Source of the DNA: Paenibacillus sp. CAA11
Lineage (GTDB): Bacteria; Bacillota; Bacilli; Paenibacillales; Paenibacillaceae
Direction of reading: 5' to 3'
Assembly (NCBI RefSeq): GCF_003060825.1
Contig: NZ_CP028922.1
Location: 2,148,501-2,212,500 of the forward strand
Length of the DNA: 64,000 nucleotides
Within the stretch, counting starts at the first letter, position 1. Each line of letters starts with the position of its first letter. A program made the translations under genes and the position numbers. Of the stretch, positions 1 to 9,145 are shown piece by piece. The notes below the pieces were generated by a model that made no database searches, was not told the origin of the DNA, and worked only from the letters and a program-made list of their open reading frames with translations.

Positions 1-907
1 TCATGTACCGTCCATCCTTGGCACCAGATTTAATCAGAAGAAGCGTCTGATTATCCCCGTTGGGAGATTGATCCGCACTGTCTTGCTGAAAATAAGCGGA
101 GGCTTTGACACCCTCCAGAAGCTTCCCAGTCTGATGGGCCGGGTCGATCTCATAGACCTGTCCGTCAGCTCCCTTGAACCGAATAGTTTGGCTTTTGTCC
201 TCCCATTTATACCAAGTTGGATCTTCGGAGAATTGTCCCTTAAGCACCGGGCTGTTGTCTGCTAGGGAATCCTGATCGGCAATGATCTTCCCATTTGCTT
301 TGGTAACTAGAGTGATACCTTCTCCATTAAATACAATGATCTGATCCTCTGTCAGTCCAAGTATGAAATTGTTTCTTGAACCGCCTCTCTGCAGTCGAGT
401 CTTCCAGGCAAGTTCTCCACGATTTAAGTCGACTGCTTCCAAATATGTATGGGTACTTCCAGTTGTTCCATACTGGCCTGAAGAATTGGCTTGGAACTTC
501 TCCACAATGGATACAGCAAGGGGCTTGCTCTGCTGCTCATACAAAATAAGCTGATTGTTCGCACTGGCACTGCTAACATTCCCTAATTGGATGCTAAGAA
601 CGAGAAATATGCCCATCGGAATGATTAGGAAGCCTGCCGCACCTCCTAGACCGGTTAGTATAGCTCGAAGTGGGCGGGGACGAGCCATCCGTTTCTTAAA
701 TTCAGGATCTGAACGAAGCTTAATGCTGCGGATAAAGCTCTTAAGTAGTAAAAGAGCAACGATGGCAAGCAGGGCATAGATAATGGTCAGATAGATATCA
801 TGCCACAGCACATCATTATATTTAAATGCCTCGACGATCTTCTCCCAGAAACTTAATTGCAAATACATCATCTCCATTCCAAGGTTCATTGAAGTCCTGG
901 AAAACAC
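1..907 (-). CDS. Membrane-anchored protein, C-terminus beyond window
   Basis: An open minus-strand frame runs off the left edge with about 302 codons visible. I chose GTG at 907 because AGGAG lies at 918-914, six bases upstream, and an in-frame TAG lies just before it; ATG at 889 is an alternative. Two hydrophobic segments at about residues 37-58 and 82-105 are separated by a basic stretch, followed by a long polar, probably extracytoplasmic region. A phrase of the type 'DLNRGELAWKT' recalls PQQ-like beta-propeller repeats, but the fit is too weak for a family name. Function unknown. Confidence 0.75.
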   Translation of the reverse strand, partial: MFSRTSMNLGMEMMYLQLSFWEKIVEAFKYNDVLWHDIYLTIIYALLAIVALLLLKSFIRSIKLRSDPEFKKRMARPRPLRAILTGLGGAAGFLIIPMGIFLVLSIQLGNVSSASANNQLILYEQQSKPLAVSIVEKFQANSSGQYGTTGSTHTYLEAVDLNRGELAWKTRLQRGGSRNNFILGLTEDQIIVFNGEGITLVTKANGKIIADQDSLADNSPVLKGQFSEDPTWYKWEDKSQTIRFKGADGQVYEIDPAHQTGKLLEGVKASAYFQQDSADQSPNGDNQTLLLIKSGAKDGRYM

Positions 908-950
908 AGGATTCTCCTATTCTAACATAATCGCTCATTTCATATCACCC

Positions 951-1226
951 CTAACGGTGGCCAATAAGTTTCTTGCGAAAGCTGGTCGGCGGCAGCCCCT
1001 CCTTCTTCGTGAAGCAGGAGGAAAAGTAGGTGATATGATGACGGGAGAAATCGTTGAGCACCTCCCTGGCCTTAGTCGATATCTGCATAAATTCAGGGAT
1101 GAAGATAGAGAATACATCACAGTGATTCACGTAGGCCTTCTCTTTATGACTGGTGATCAGCTCCTGCTGATTGCGAAGACATTCCTGGTTCTCCTCGCCG
1201 ATCACCAAGCCTCCGCGGGACACCAT
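951..1226 (-). pseudogene. AraC-type regulator remnant
   Basis: The last 35 or so residues resemble the end of an AraC/XylS DNA-binding domain: the pattern ITYFSSCFTKKEG followed by PPTSFRKKL matches the usual second helix-turn-helix. The preceding 55 residues do not continue that domain and the ORF is only 91 residues, whereas AraC regulators are 250 or more. I read it as the two ends of a regulator joined by an internal deletion. No convincing ribosome site is seen. The opposite-strand ORF over the same bases has no family signal. Confidence 0.45.
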
Positions 1227-1396
1227 GATTAGATCAAATACGCCAATGCAGCTTCTCGAAATATGCTACTCTCCAATCTCATAGCTTGCTCGTCCACAGT
1301 CTACAAAGTAGGGAATAGGTGGTGTTATAAAATGCAGGACGCTAGAACTCATCATAGACTTCTCCATTTTTAGAGAAGTTGAATTGCGTTCAAGCC

Positions 1397-1490
1397 ATAT
1401 AAATTGAATTAAAGTTTTACATTGAATTTTCTGTTATCACGGCCAAATACTGTCCTATAACGTTCATTTCTTTAATTCATTCTATATAGG
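1397..1490 (+). repeat. Inverted-repeat element, copy A
   Basis: First copy of a roughly 95-bp element also seen at 13000-13092, 38496-38592 (inverted) and, as a half, 26285-26331. Its ends are inverted repeats that close with GAATTAAAG on the left and CTTTAATTC on the right. Copies B and C carry GAACTAAAG and CTTTAGTTC instead, so both arms changed together. The middle holds a short inner pairing, GTTAT with ATAAC. It encodes nothing. It lies in the 488-base gap before the lipoprotein gene; the rest of that gap shows no other feature I can support. Confidence 0.8.
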
Positions 1491-1714
1491 GCTGCTTTTT
1501 AGTTCATCATACAGTAACCCTTCATAATTATGAAGCGCTTACGTGATATAGATGTTAAGCAGACACTAGAAAACTGACTAGGACGATGAACTAAGCTAAA
1601 AGGCTTATAACTCGTGGCTTACTGTTTGCGGCTTCTGACTCATTTTGCTGTGTGTAACTGGTATTGCAGTGCGAACGAGGTATAGTAGTGAGAGAGGGGA
1701 GAGATAGATAATAG

Positions 1715-2566
1715 ATGAAGTTTATAAAACGCGTTACTTACGGAACGGCTGTGCTGAGCTTGGCTGCACTTCTTGCTGCATGCGGAAATGATGAGGATAA
1801 AAACAATACACAAGCCGTATCTAATGCACCTGAATCAAGCACGGAATCAAGCTCTACATCATCCGTCAAAGATCCACTGGATCAAGTGCAGAAGCAGGAC
1901 ACGGGACAGATTGGCCTTCAGACATCAGTCAGGGATATGAACAAGATGAGGGACGAGAATGGGATTATCCGTGTTAACGAGAATCCGATTCGCCGGGTAA
2001 CCGATCCCGCAACGTTGCATACAGATATATCGAACTACGGAGATTCCGTAGTCAATATATACACAGAGCAGCCGATCCATGTCAATACAGAATCCTACAT
2101 TAAGGAAGCTTATAATTTCTTTACAGAGGGAATGGAAATGAACCAACCCTATAAGACTTGGGAGCAGGCTTCGAACACGGAGAGAGGACTGGTCAAGACG
2201 TTGTACATGACCCGAGAAGCGTTTCAGATCCTAGACCAGGCTGTTAAAAATCAGGATTACAGTACAACGGATTATCAGAATGCTATACGCTACATAAGTA
2301 AATCTGCAGACAGGGATTCTATGGTTCCCGCTCCTCAGACAGAGACGGATGTCTCCTTGTTTCAGAAGTATGAACTGCTCCGAGACAAGTGGCAGAATCT
2401 TCTGGCAATTAAGGCCCCTTCGGCTCAGAACGAAGAGTTCATGAAGGTGTATAAGGATGCTAGGGAAGAAACAAACAATATGCTTGGGCTGCTGAATGTG
2501 CTTTTATCTGTAAATTATAAGGAGCGTCTGCAACAGAGCAACCAGCCTGTAAATCCAGGATCTTAA
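1715..2566 (+). CDS. Lipoprotein of unknown function
   Basis: A 283-residue protein with a short basic N-terminus, a hydrophobic segment and a lipobox LLAAC with Cys at about residue 23, so it should be lipid-anchored on the outer face of the membrane. A Ser/Thr/Asn-rich linker follows to about residue 55, then a mostly helical, charged domain. I recognise no family. The purine-rich stretch at 1690-1706 can serve as ribosome site for ATG 1715. The gene stands alone; the next promoter begins ten bases after its stop. Confidence 0.85.
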   Translation: MKFIKRVTYGTAVLSLAALLAACGNDEDKNNTQAVSNAPESSTESSSTSSVKDPLDQVQKQDTGQIGLQTSVRDMNKMRDENGIIRVNENPIRRVTDPATLHTDISNYGDSVVNIYTEQPIHVNTESYIKEAYNFFTEGMEMNQPYKTWEQASNTERGLVKTLYMTREAFQILDQAVKNQDYSTTDYQNAIRYISKSADRDSMVPAPQTETDVSLFQKYELLRDKWQNLLAIKAPSAQNEEFMKVYKDAREETNNMLGLLNVLLSVNYKERLQQSNQPVNPGS

Positions 2567-2575
2567 GGGCAAGAA

Positions 2576-2604
2576 TTGACTTAGGCTGGAATATGAATTA
2601 TTAT
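2576..2604 (+). promoter_or_regulatory. SigA-type promoter of the glyS leader
   Basis: TTGACT at 2576-2581, a 17-base spacer and TATTAT at 2599-2604. Transcription should begin near 2611, just where the T-box leader starts. Confidence 0.7.
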
Positions 2605-2610
2605 GATTGC

Positions 2611-2840
2611 AAATGAACGGCAGTGATGAATTCTATGTAGGCGGGAGAAAATCTGCTGACAGCGACCGGGGGTGGTGGAAGCCCGGACAGATTCCCGCTG
2701 AAGAGGCAAATTCGGAGCCGAACCTTTCTTAAAGTGGGCATATCTTAAGAACAGATATGCCAACTGGGGTGGAACCGCGGAGCAGCAGCCTCCGTCCCCA
2801 GACAAGCCAAGCGCTTTGTCTGGGGACGGAGGCTTTCTTT
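2611..2840 (+). promoter_or_regulatory. Glycine T-box riboswitch
   Basis: A tRNA-sensing leader that lets glyS be transcribed when uncharged tRNA-Gly binds. The conserved T-box core TGGGGTGGAACCGCGG is at about 2765-2780. The specifier is GGC at 2705-2707, in the usual setting (GAA upstream, GGAGC downstream). Stem I can be drawn from GCGGGA near 2641 pairing with TCCCGC near 2694. The T-box is followed by a strong terminator, giving the standard antiterminator/terminator switch. The specifier agrees with the downstream gene. Confidence 0.93.
2788..2840 (+). terminator. T-box-controlled terminator of glyS
   Basis: An 18-base perfect stem (2788-2805 with 2816-2833) closes a ten-base loop and is followed by a T-rich run. 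It competes with the antiterminator formed by the T-box core. Confidence 0.9.
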
Positions 2841-2893
2841 GTGCCTAGAGACTCAGACCGCTGCCATTTTGAAGAACAAGGAGATTAGGACAG

Positions 2894-4276
2894 ATGAAGC
2901 CAAGCATGGATCAAATCGTATCAATTGCAAAGCAAAGGGGATTTGTGTTTCCAGGGTCAGAAATTTACGGAGGCCTTGCCAACACATGGGACTACGGCCC
3001 GTTGGGAGTAGAGCTTAAGAATAACGTCAAGCGGGCATGGTGGAAGTCCTTTATCCAGCAGTCACCTTACAATGTGGGGGTCGATGCAGCCATTCTAATG
3101 AACCCGCAGGCTTGGGTCGCTTCCGGACACGTAGGTAATTTCAGTGATCCTATGATTGATTGTAAAGAGTGTAAGGCGCGCCATCGTGCGGATAAGATTA
3201 TCGAGAATGCGCTGGCCGATAAGGGAATTGAACTTGTTGTTGACGGGCTGTCATTCGATGAGATGATGAAGCTGATTGAACAGCATCACATTGTCTGCCC
3301 AGACTGCGGTGCCTTCAACTATACGGATATCCGGCAGTTTAACCTGATGTTTAAGACCTATCAAGGGGTCACTACAAGCAGCACGAATGAAATTTATCTG
3401 CGCCCTGAGACAGCGCAAGGAATCTTTGTAAACTTCAAAAATGTCCAGCGTTCGATGCGGAAGAAGCTGCCGCTGGGGATTGGACAAATCGGCAAGAGCT
3501 TCCGCAATGAGATTACGCCGGGGAACTTCACTTTCAGAACCCGCGAATTCGAACAAATGGAACTTGAATTCTTCTGCAAACCAGGCGAGGATATGGAATG
3601 GTTCACCTACTGGCGCAGCTTCTGCCGAGATTGGCTGCTGGCATTGAACATGCGAGAAGAGAATATCCGGCTTAGAGATCATTCTGCGGAAGAATTGTCT
3701 CATTACAGTACAGCGACTAGCGATATTGAATATCTCTTCCCGTTTGGCTGGGGAGAGCTGTGGGGAATTGCCAACCGGACGGATTATGATCTGAAACAGC
3801 ATGCAGCTCATTCCGGAGAGGACTTTGAGTATATTGATCAAGAAGCTGGAGAGCGTTATGTCCCTTATTGTATCGAGCCTTCATTAGGGGCTGATCGTGT
3901 AACGCTGGCCTTCCTGATTGACGCGTTCGAAGAGCAACAGCTGGAGGGAGATGACAAGCGCAATGTCTTCCATTTCCATCCTTCGCTTGCACCGTTTAAA
4001 GCGGCTGTTTTCCCGCTGTCCAAGAAGCTGTCCGAAGGAGCAAGAGCGATCTTCAGTGACCTCTCGCAAGATTTCATGGTGGATTATGACGAGACGGGTT
4101 CAATCGGTAAGAGATATCGCCGTCAGGATGAGATCGGAACACCATACTGTATTACCTATGATTTTGAGAGTGAGACAGATGGACAAGTTACGGTCCGTGA
4201 CCGGGATACAATGGAACAGCAAAGAATGCCGATTCAAGAACTGAAGTCCTTCCTGCAGGAAAAATGCAAATTGTAA
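2894..4276 (+). CDS. glyS: Glycyl-tRNA synthetase, single-chain (alpha2) type
   Basis: Charges tRNA-Gly with glycine in the cytoplasm. The 460 residues begin with the typical [11 protein letters not shown] segment and show class II motif 2 (FRNEITPG) and motif 3 ([13 protein letters not shown]). Cys pairs near residues 97-100 (CKEC) and 135-138 (CPDC) suggest a zinc site in the insertion. This is the homodimeric, eukaryote-like form, not the GlyQ/GlyS pair of Bacillus subtilis. ATG 2894 is preceded by AAGGAG at about nine bases. It is controlled by the upstream T-box and ends at a strong terminator. Confidence 0.97.
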   Translation: MKPSMDQIVSIAKQRGFVFPGSEIYGGLANTWDYGPLGVELKNNVKRAWWKSFIQQSPYNVGVDAAILMNPQAWVASGHVGNFSDPMIDCKECKARHRADKIIENALADKGIELVVDGLSFDEMMKLIEQHHIVCPDCGAFNYTDIRQFNLMFKTYQGVTTSSTNEIYLRPETAQGIFVNFKNVQRSMRKKLPLGIGQIGKSFRNEITPGNFTFRTREFEQMELEFFCKPGEDMEWFTYWRSFCRDWLLALNMREENIRLRDHSAEELSHYSTATSDIEYLFPFGWGELWGIANRTDYDLKQHAAHSGEDFEYIDQEAGERYVPYCIEPSLGADRVTLAFLIDAFEEQQLEGDDKRNVFHFHPSLAPFKAAVFPLSKKLSEGARAIFSDLSQDFMVDYDETGSIGKRYRRQDEIGTPYCITYDFESETDGQVTVRDRDTMEQQRMPIQELKSFLQEKCKL

Positions 4277-4286
4277 TGAATCAGAA

Positions 4287-4318
4287 ACAGCCCTTGAATG
4301 TTTTCAAGGGCTGTTTTT
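4287..4318. terminator. Terminator between glyS and manC
   Basis: Stem AACAGCCCTTGAA with its complement, then TTTTTAT on the plus strand. The 5' side of the stem is A-rich, so it may also serve the converging minus-strand gene. Confidence 0.85.
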
Positions 4319-4327
4319 ATTGTTCCG

Positions 4328-5692
4328 CTATAGTTGAAGCAGGTCGTTCCATTTTAATTCGACCCCATAGTCCTCATCTTCATCCTGAATATCTCCAATT
4401 CTTGTCTCTGTGTAGCTGATCTCCTTCGCGGAATAGAGGGCGTGTACCGCTCCTGGCAAGATTCGATAGGTGTCGCCACGCTGGACCTGATACAGCTGTC
4501 CTTCCAGATAGAGCTCCCCATGGCCGGAGAGCATGGTCCAAACTTTATGGGCCTTCGACTTAAGGCAGCCCGTATGATGTTCAGGCAATAAGTGACGTTT
4601 TATAATGCGGTACGTGGATTGCGGGATGGGAGATCCCGCTTCCTCTTCGATCACTTGAAAGCTTCCGCTTGCAGTCTCGCCTTGCATGGGCTGAAGCTGC
4701 TGACCTCCCAATATCTTCTTAATCTCGTTCGCGCAGCTCTTCTTAGCTAGAAGAATGCCGTCACGGCTTGCAGCTGCGATACAATCGGTCATGCCAATGA
4801 CATGGATCGGTATAGGCAGCTCATTAATCAGATGGGTACCTTCTGAAGAGCCAAGAACACTTCCGCTCCCTATGACGGTCTGGTCGATTCTTCGGGTTAG
4901 AGCCTCCCAGCTGCCAAGATCGCTCCACTCCCCTTGGTGGACCTTGACAATCGCGTGCTTGCACACCTCAGCGACGGTCTCGTCAAAGCTGCGCACCGGA
5001 AGCGCAGGGTAAGCAGCGAGCAGCTCGTTGTAGTCCAAAGGAAGATCAAGCTGCTGCATATGCTTGACAATTAGCCGGAGACGGAAGGCAAATACTCCGC
5101 AGTTCCATAATGCCTGCTGCTCAATAAGCTTGGCGGCATCCGCTTGATTTGGCTTCTCAATAAATTTTTGAACAGAAGCATATTCTCCAGGCTTCCCGTT
5201 ACCGTCACCAGCGATGATATAGCCGTATTGGGTGGAAGGAGAAGTGGGACGAGCCCCCAGCAGAGCCAGCTCTGCTCCGGTATCTCGAAGCAGTTTAGGG
5301 AAGCCTGTCATGGTATGAAAGAAATCGTTATCCGCATACATGTCCGCAGGAGCAAGGCAGACAATGTCTTCCTCGGTGGCTTCTTGTCGGGTCAGCAGAT
5401 AGGCTGCTGCTAATGCAGCTGCGGTAAACGTACCTTTCTTGTTTGGTTCCCCAAGGATAGGCAGCTGGCCAGAGGTATGTCGCATGACCAAAGGCACCTG
5501 GTCTGTATGGGTTATGAGACGTGCTTGCGGATGCAGACCCGTCTCTTTCAGCTGACGCGTCACCCGCTGGAGCATCGACTCCGGCTCACCCAGGGGAGTA
5601 GGAAGCAGCTTCAGGAACAGCTTGGAACGTACCTCGTTGGATAAGGGCCAGAGCCTTTTCCCGGCCCCTCCGCACAGGATTAGAGTAATCAT
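4328..5692 (-). CDS. manC: Mannose-1-phosphate guanylyltransferase with C-terminal cupin
   Basis: Makes GDP-mannose from mannose-1-phosphate and GTP, a donor for surface or spore polysaccharide. The N-terminus carries the nucleotidyltransferase signature GGAGKRLWPLS, followed near residue 170 by FIEKP. The last 110 residues or so form a cupin of the kind found in bifunctional ManC/AlgA enzymes. At 454 residues it has normal length. ATG 5692 has an excellent site, GGAGGTGA. It lies 21 bases after the DUF6492 gene in the same direction, so the two are probably cotranscribed. The isomerase activity of the cupin is assumed, not shown. Confidence 0.88.
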   Translation of the reverse strand: MITLILCGGAGKRLWPLSNEVRSKLFLKLLPTPLGEPESMLQRVTRQLKETGLHPQARLITHTDQVPLVMRHTSGQLPILGEPNKKGTFTAAALAAAYLLTRQEATEEDIVCLAPADMYADNDFFHTMTGFPKLLRDTGAELALLGARPTSPSTQYGYIIAGDGNGKPGEYASVQKFIEKPNQADAAKLIEQQALWNCGVFAFRLRLIVKHMQQLDLPLDYNELLAAYPALPVRSFDETVAEVCKHAIVKVHQGEWSDLGSWEALTRRIDQTVIGSGSVLGSSEGTHLINELPIPIHVIGMTDCIAAASRDGILLAKKSCANEIKKILGGQQLQPMQGETASGSFQVIEEEAGSPIPQSTYRIIKRHLLPEHHTGCLKSKAHKVWTMLSGHGELYLEGQLYQVQRGDTYRILPGAVHALYSAKEISYTETRIGDIQDEDEDYGVELKWNDLLQL

Positions 5693-5713
5693 AAGATCAC
5701 CTCCATGAATGGA

Positions 5714-6493
5714 TTAGCGAGCCTTGGAATATGCCTTGCGTTCGTGAAAAGAGAGAGAGCGATAACGAAGTGCGTACTTCTCTAGCTGTTCACTTTTTAG
5801 GGTAGAGGCTTTTATTTTGAGTGATTTGTTTAAGGCAGAGTACAGAATAGTGCGCTTGGCGTCTTTGGTGTAGAGATAGTTGGCATAGGTCTCATATTCT
5901 GAGAATCCAAAAGAACGGGTCTTATCAATGCTGTCTATAACTGCCTGATACCACACCTTGCGATGCTTCTTCTCTATAAATTGTTTAAGCTCCGCGAGCA
6001 TATTGCGATTGAACAGCATATAGTGGGTCACAAAGGAGCGGGGGGCCGGTGCTTTGGAGCCAATCAGCTTCTTGTAGGTGCGGTAATACTCAGGCTGGCT
6101 CCAGCTACGGCAGTAGAATATCGTTTTTCCTTTGCTGATAAAGGTGTGGGGCCTTATGAAGACGGTATCTGCGTCAATGACTAGAAAGTTCGGTTTCTTA
6201 CAGATTTGATCTCCGTTCATCTTTAATAGCTGCTGATAGAGCCATCCGGATCGTTCCCATTTGGAAGAGGAATAGTGAATATTCTTCTTCGTGATAGGGA
6301 GGGCTTTCTTCTCGTTCACAAAGGTGCAGTTTTTAAGCTTACACAGTTTTTGAATGCGAGCACTAAGCGGTGATACGACGTAAATTTTGTTAATGGGGTG
6401 CTTTACATAACGCCGAACCGCATCAATGACCAGGGGCAGCGTCGCCAGGTCTTTTTCTATAGCAGGGATCAAAACATCGATTTCATCAGCCAT
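5714..6493 (-). CDS. DUF6492 family protein, glycosyltransferase-like
   Basis: A 259-residue cytoplasmic protein without signal or membrane segments. It opens with DVLIPAIEKDL and has a DADTVFIRP stretch near residue 107, a DxD-type motif used by nucleotide-sugar glycosyltransferases to hold metal. I assign it to DUF6492 from this pattern. It is read just ahead of manC, which suggests it uses or directs a mannose-containing sugar, although no substrate is known. ATG 6493 is preceded by a GAGGAT site. It is divergent from the YheC/YheD gene. Confidence 0.78.
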   Translation of the reverse strand: MADEIDVLIPAIEKDLATLPLVIDAVRRYVKHPINKIYVVSPLSARIQKLCKLKNCTFVNEKKALPITKKNIHYSSSKWERSGWLYQQLLKMNGDQICKKPNFLVIDADTVFIRPHTFISKGKTIFYCRSWSQPEYYRTYKKLIGSKAPAPRSFVTHYMLFNRNMLAELKQFIEKKHRKVWYQAVIDSIDKTRSFGFSEYETYANYLYTKDAKRTILYSALNKSLKIKASTLKSEQLEKYALRYRSLSFHERKAYSKAR

Positions 6494-6699
6494 ATCCTCA
6501 ACTCCGCTTCTGAATTTACGCAGGTCTGCAAGCGTCTATCTTAAAATATGAATATGAATGCAAGATTGCGAGGGCTAGGGCATCTTAGAAGAATATTTTT
6601 ATCAGTCAGGGCATGTGGTTGATACGGTTTGAAATTCCGCGCATAGGATGCAGTGGCAAGAGGTAGAATGCTTTACATTCAGTGAAGGAGTTGGGGGAT

Positions 6700-7473
6700 G
6701 TGCAGACAGGTAGTTTACCGAGTCAAACTCGTTCCATGCGCAGCAAATGGAGGAAGACAGAAATTCTATTAAGCCATCGTAGTATTCGTCGATATATTCC
6801 GGAGACTTGTAAGTTCTCCAGGGAGAATCTGTCAAGTATGTTGAATCAATACAGCATGGTGTATGTAAAGCCTGAACAAGGAACCTATGGACGTGGAGTT
6901 ATGCGTGTTCAGGGGGAGAGAGGCAAAGGTTATAGTTACCAATATGAAGAGACACTTAAGCAGTTTGAGAACATCGATTCTTTATACAAAAGTCTCTCCA
7001 AACGCATTCAGGGTCGGAGCTACTTAATTCAGCGCGGCATTCATCTGCTGAAGCACAAGACCCGCAGATTTGACATTCGCGTCATGGTACAACTGAGCCC
7101 GGCGGGAAAATGGGAAAACACAGGAGTTATCGGCCGTTTGGGACATCCTCGCAAGATCGTTACCAATTATCATAGTGGAGGCAAGCCAACAGCGATCGAA
7201 ACGCTCTTGAAGGGGCATGTTACGGGGCAGCAGCAGACACGCCTGCTGAAGGACATGGGAGAGCTTGGAGTGGAGATCGCTTCCCATATGCAGAAGAAGT
7301 ATTCCAAGTTGAAGCATATTGGTGTAGATATCGGGTTGGATCGAACACTTACGCCTTGGATCATCGAGGTGAATATGAATCCCGATCCGTATATTTTCAA
7401 TCAATTAAAGGATAAGTCCATGTATCGTAAAGTAATGAAATACCGCCGGGCAGCTTTACAGAAATCCAAATAA
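6700..7473 (+). CDS. YheC/YheD family ATP-grasp protein (spore coat associated)
   Basis: ATP-grasp proteins of this family are tied to the endospore coat in bacilli; the reaction is not established. Features include YVKPEQGTYGRGV (nucleotide-binding loop), RRFDIRVMVQ, and the metal-binding end IIEVNMNPDP. About 257 residues, shorter than two-domain family members. AAGGAG at 6685-6690 sits nine bases before GTG 6700, which decides the start; GTG 6682 in frame has no ribosome site. The neighbouring manC/DUF6492 pair fits a role in sugar-coated spore surfaces. Confidence 0.85.
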   Translation: MQTGSLPSQTRSMRSKWRKTEILLSHRSIRRYIPETCKFSRENLSSMLNQYSMVYVKPEQGTYGRGVMRVQGERGKGYSYQYEETLKQFENIDSLYKSLSKRIQGRSYLIQRGIHLLKHKTRRFDIRVMVQLSPAGKWENTGVIGRLGHPRKIVTNYHSGGKPTAIETLLKGHVTGQQQTRLLKDMGELGVEIASHMQKKYSKLKHIGVDIGLDRTLTPWIIEVNMNPDPYIFNQLKDKSMYRKVMKYRRAALQKSK

Positions 7474-7498
7474 CGGCAACTTGATGGTTAACCAGAAA

Positions 7499-7538
7499 AA
7501 GGCTGTTCCCCTAAAGAAATATTAGAGGAACAGCCTGA
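7499..7538 (-). terminator. Terminator of the K+ transporter gene
   Basis: GGCTGTTCC pairs with GGAACAGCC around an 11-base loop. The T-run lies on the minus strand side, so it ends the minus-strand gene. Confidence 0.75.
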
Positions 7539-7541
7539 TGC

Positions 7542-8900
7542 TTAACCGATAATGATCTTTCCTTCTGGATGCTGGTACAGCTGTTTATTGGACTTAGGAG
7601 CAAGCGCATAGGCCAAGGTAAGCGGCCCGACTCTTCCAAGGAACATGATGATACATAGAATTCCTTTACCCAGTCCGGTCAGCTGTGGAGTAATGCCAAG
7701 CGAGCTGCCTGTGGTTCCGAAGGCGGAGACGGTCTCGAATAAGATATTCAAAAACTCGCGATCTTCGAGCGCGGAGAGTACCATCCCCGTCGAGATTACG
7801 AGGAACAGGGCAAGCCATGTTTGGGTAATAGCTTTGAAGATCGAGTCCTTGGACAAGCGCTTGCGGAAGAAGACGATCTCTTCTCTTCCCCGGATCATCG
7901 TGTACACTGCTCCGACGAGCACAGCGAAAACGGTGACCTTGATTCCTCCTCCAGTTGAACCTGGGGCGGCCCCAATAAACATCAGCACCATAATCAGAAA
8001 TTGGGACGAGTGGTTCATGTCCCCCAGGTTAACTGTACTGGCACCGCCTGAACGAGCAGAGATGGAATGAAACAGTCCAGCCATTATGCGGCTGCCCTCA
8101 TCCAGGGGGCCGAAGGTGGCAGGATTGCTGCGTTCCAGCAAATAGATTAGCAGTGCACCTGCCAGAAACAGCACTCCAGAGAAGGTCAGTACAATTTTTG
8201 AGTGGAACGATAATCTTCGGGTCTTGGGATATTCGAGCAGATCATAGATCACAATGAAACCAAGGCCGCCGAGAAAGATCAGGAACATCACCGTAAAATT
8301 CACGGTTACGTCACTCACATAGTTGTTTAATCCGCTGAACGGGCCGCTGATTTGTCCGAATAAATCAAATCCGGCATTGTTAAAGTAAGATATGCTGTGA
8401 AATACGCCGAAATAGGCGGCTTCTCCGAGCGGCATATCGTATGAGAAGCGAAAGGCAAGTATAACCGCCCCTAGTGTCTCAATAATGACAGAGTAGATGA
8501 GCACTCGCCTGATCAGCGAGATGAGTCCCTCCATGGTGTTATGATTCATAGCCTCTTGCAGAATTAGTTTCTCCCGCAATGAAATTCGGCGGTTAAAAGC
8601 GAGTGCGATCAACGTGCCAACGGTCATAAATCCAATGCCGCCGATCTGGGATAAGGTCAGCAGAACGATCTGGCCCATGAGCGACAGTTGGGTTCCTGCA
8701 TCAATGACGGACAGCCCCGTCACACAGGAAGCTGATGTGGACATGAACAGAGCGTCCAGCAGCGGGATGCGCTCAGGGCCGGCAGAGGCAGAGGGCAGGG
8801 ACAGCAGCAGTGTGCCGACAGCTATTAACAGAACAAATCCGCTTGTCAATACCTTGGGAGGGGTAATGATTTTTGAGGCTTTCTTAGGCTTATTCAACAA
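7542..8900 (-). CDS. ktrB: TrkH/KtrB family potassium transporter subunit
   Basis: Membrane channel subunit that brings in K+ (often coupled to Na+), normally gated by a KtrA-type RCK protein. The 452 residues show the four-fold pore pattern, with filter-like segments TSASCVTGLS, YFNNAGFDLFG, SARSGGAST and FGTTGSSLG, and about eight to ten membrane helices. TTG at 8900 is the start, with AAGGAGG nine bases upstream. No KtrA gene lies in the window, so the partner must be elsewhere. I looked for a c-di-AMP riboswitch upstream and saw none. Confidence 0.92.
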   Translation of the reverse strand: MLNKPKKASKIITPPKVLTSGFVLLIAVGTLLLSLPSASAGPERIPLLDALFMSTSASCVTGLSVIDAGTQLSLMGQIVLLTLSQIGGIGFMTVGTLIALAFNRRISLREKLILQEAMNHNTMEGLISLIRRVLIYSVIIETLGAVILAFRFSYDMPLGEAAYFGVFHSISYFNNAGFDLFGQISGPFSGLNNYVSDVTVNFTVMFLIFLGGLGFIVIYDLLEYPKTRRLSFHSKIVLTFSGVLFLAGALLIYLLERSNPATFGPLDEGSRIMAGLFHSISARSGGASTVNLGDMNHSSQFLIMVLMFIGAAPGSTGGGIKVTVFAVLVGAVYTMIRGREEIVFFRKRLSKDSIFKAITQTWLALFLVISTGMVLSALEDREFLNILFETVSAFGTTGSSLGITPQLTGLGKGILCIIMFLGRVGPLTLAYALAPKSNKQLYQHPEGKIIIG

Positions 8901-9145
8901 CAGAAGATCCCTCCTTGAACTAACCCTTTTACATTATCGGAAACAATCCATGATTTCAACCTGTTCATTGCAGATTTAGGGACAGCCAAAGCTAAGACAG
9001 TTGTAAAGAGTTCGTAAAGGGTAAGGATCTAACAGGAGATCGATCCTTCTGCTGGCATCCTCCGTCAAAATAGAGGATAATATAGAATAGGCACAATTGA
9101 ATAGCTGCCAATCTAATTTTGTGAATATCAATTGGAGGAGATCTC

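Noticed and set aside
957..1232. 91-residue plus-strand ORF
   Set aside because: Opposite strand of the AraC remnant, no ribosome site and no family pattern.
1530..1546. CcpA cre-like GAAGCGCTTAC
   Set aside because: One base short of the cre spacing and far from a suitable gene.
3251..3841. 196-residue minus-strand ORF
   Set aside because: Antisense shadow of glycyl-tRNA synthetase.
8901..9145. c-di-AMP (ydaO-type) riboswitch upstream of ktrB
   Set aside because: None of the class hallmarks are present on the minus strand.
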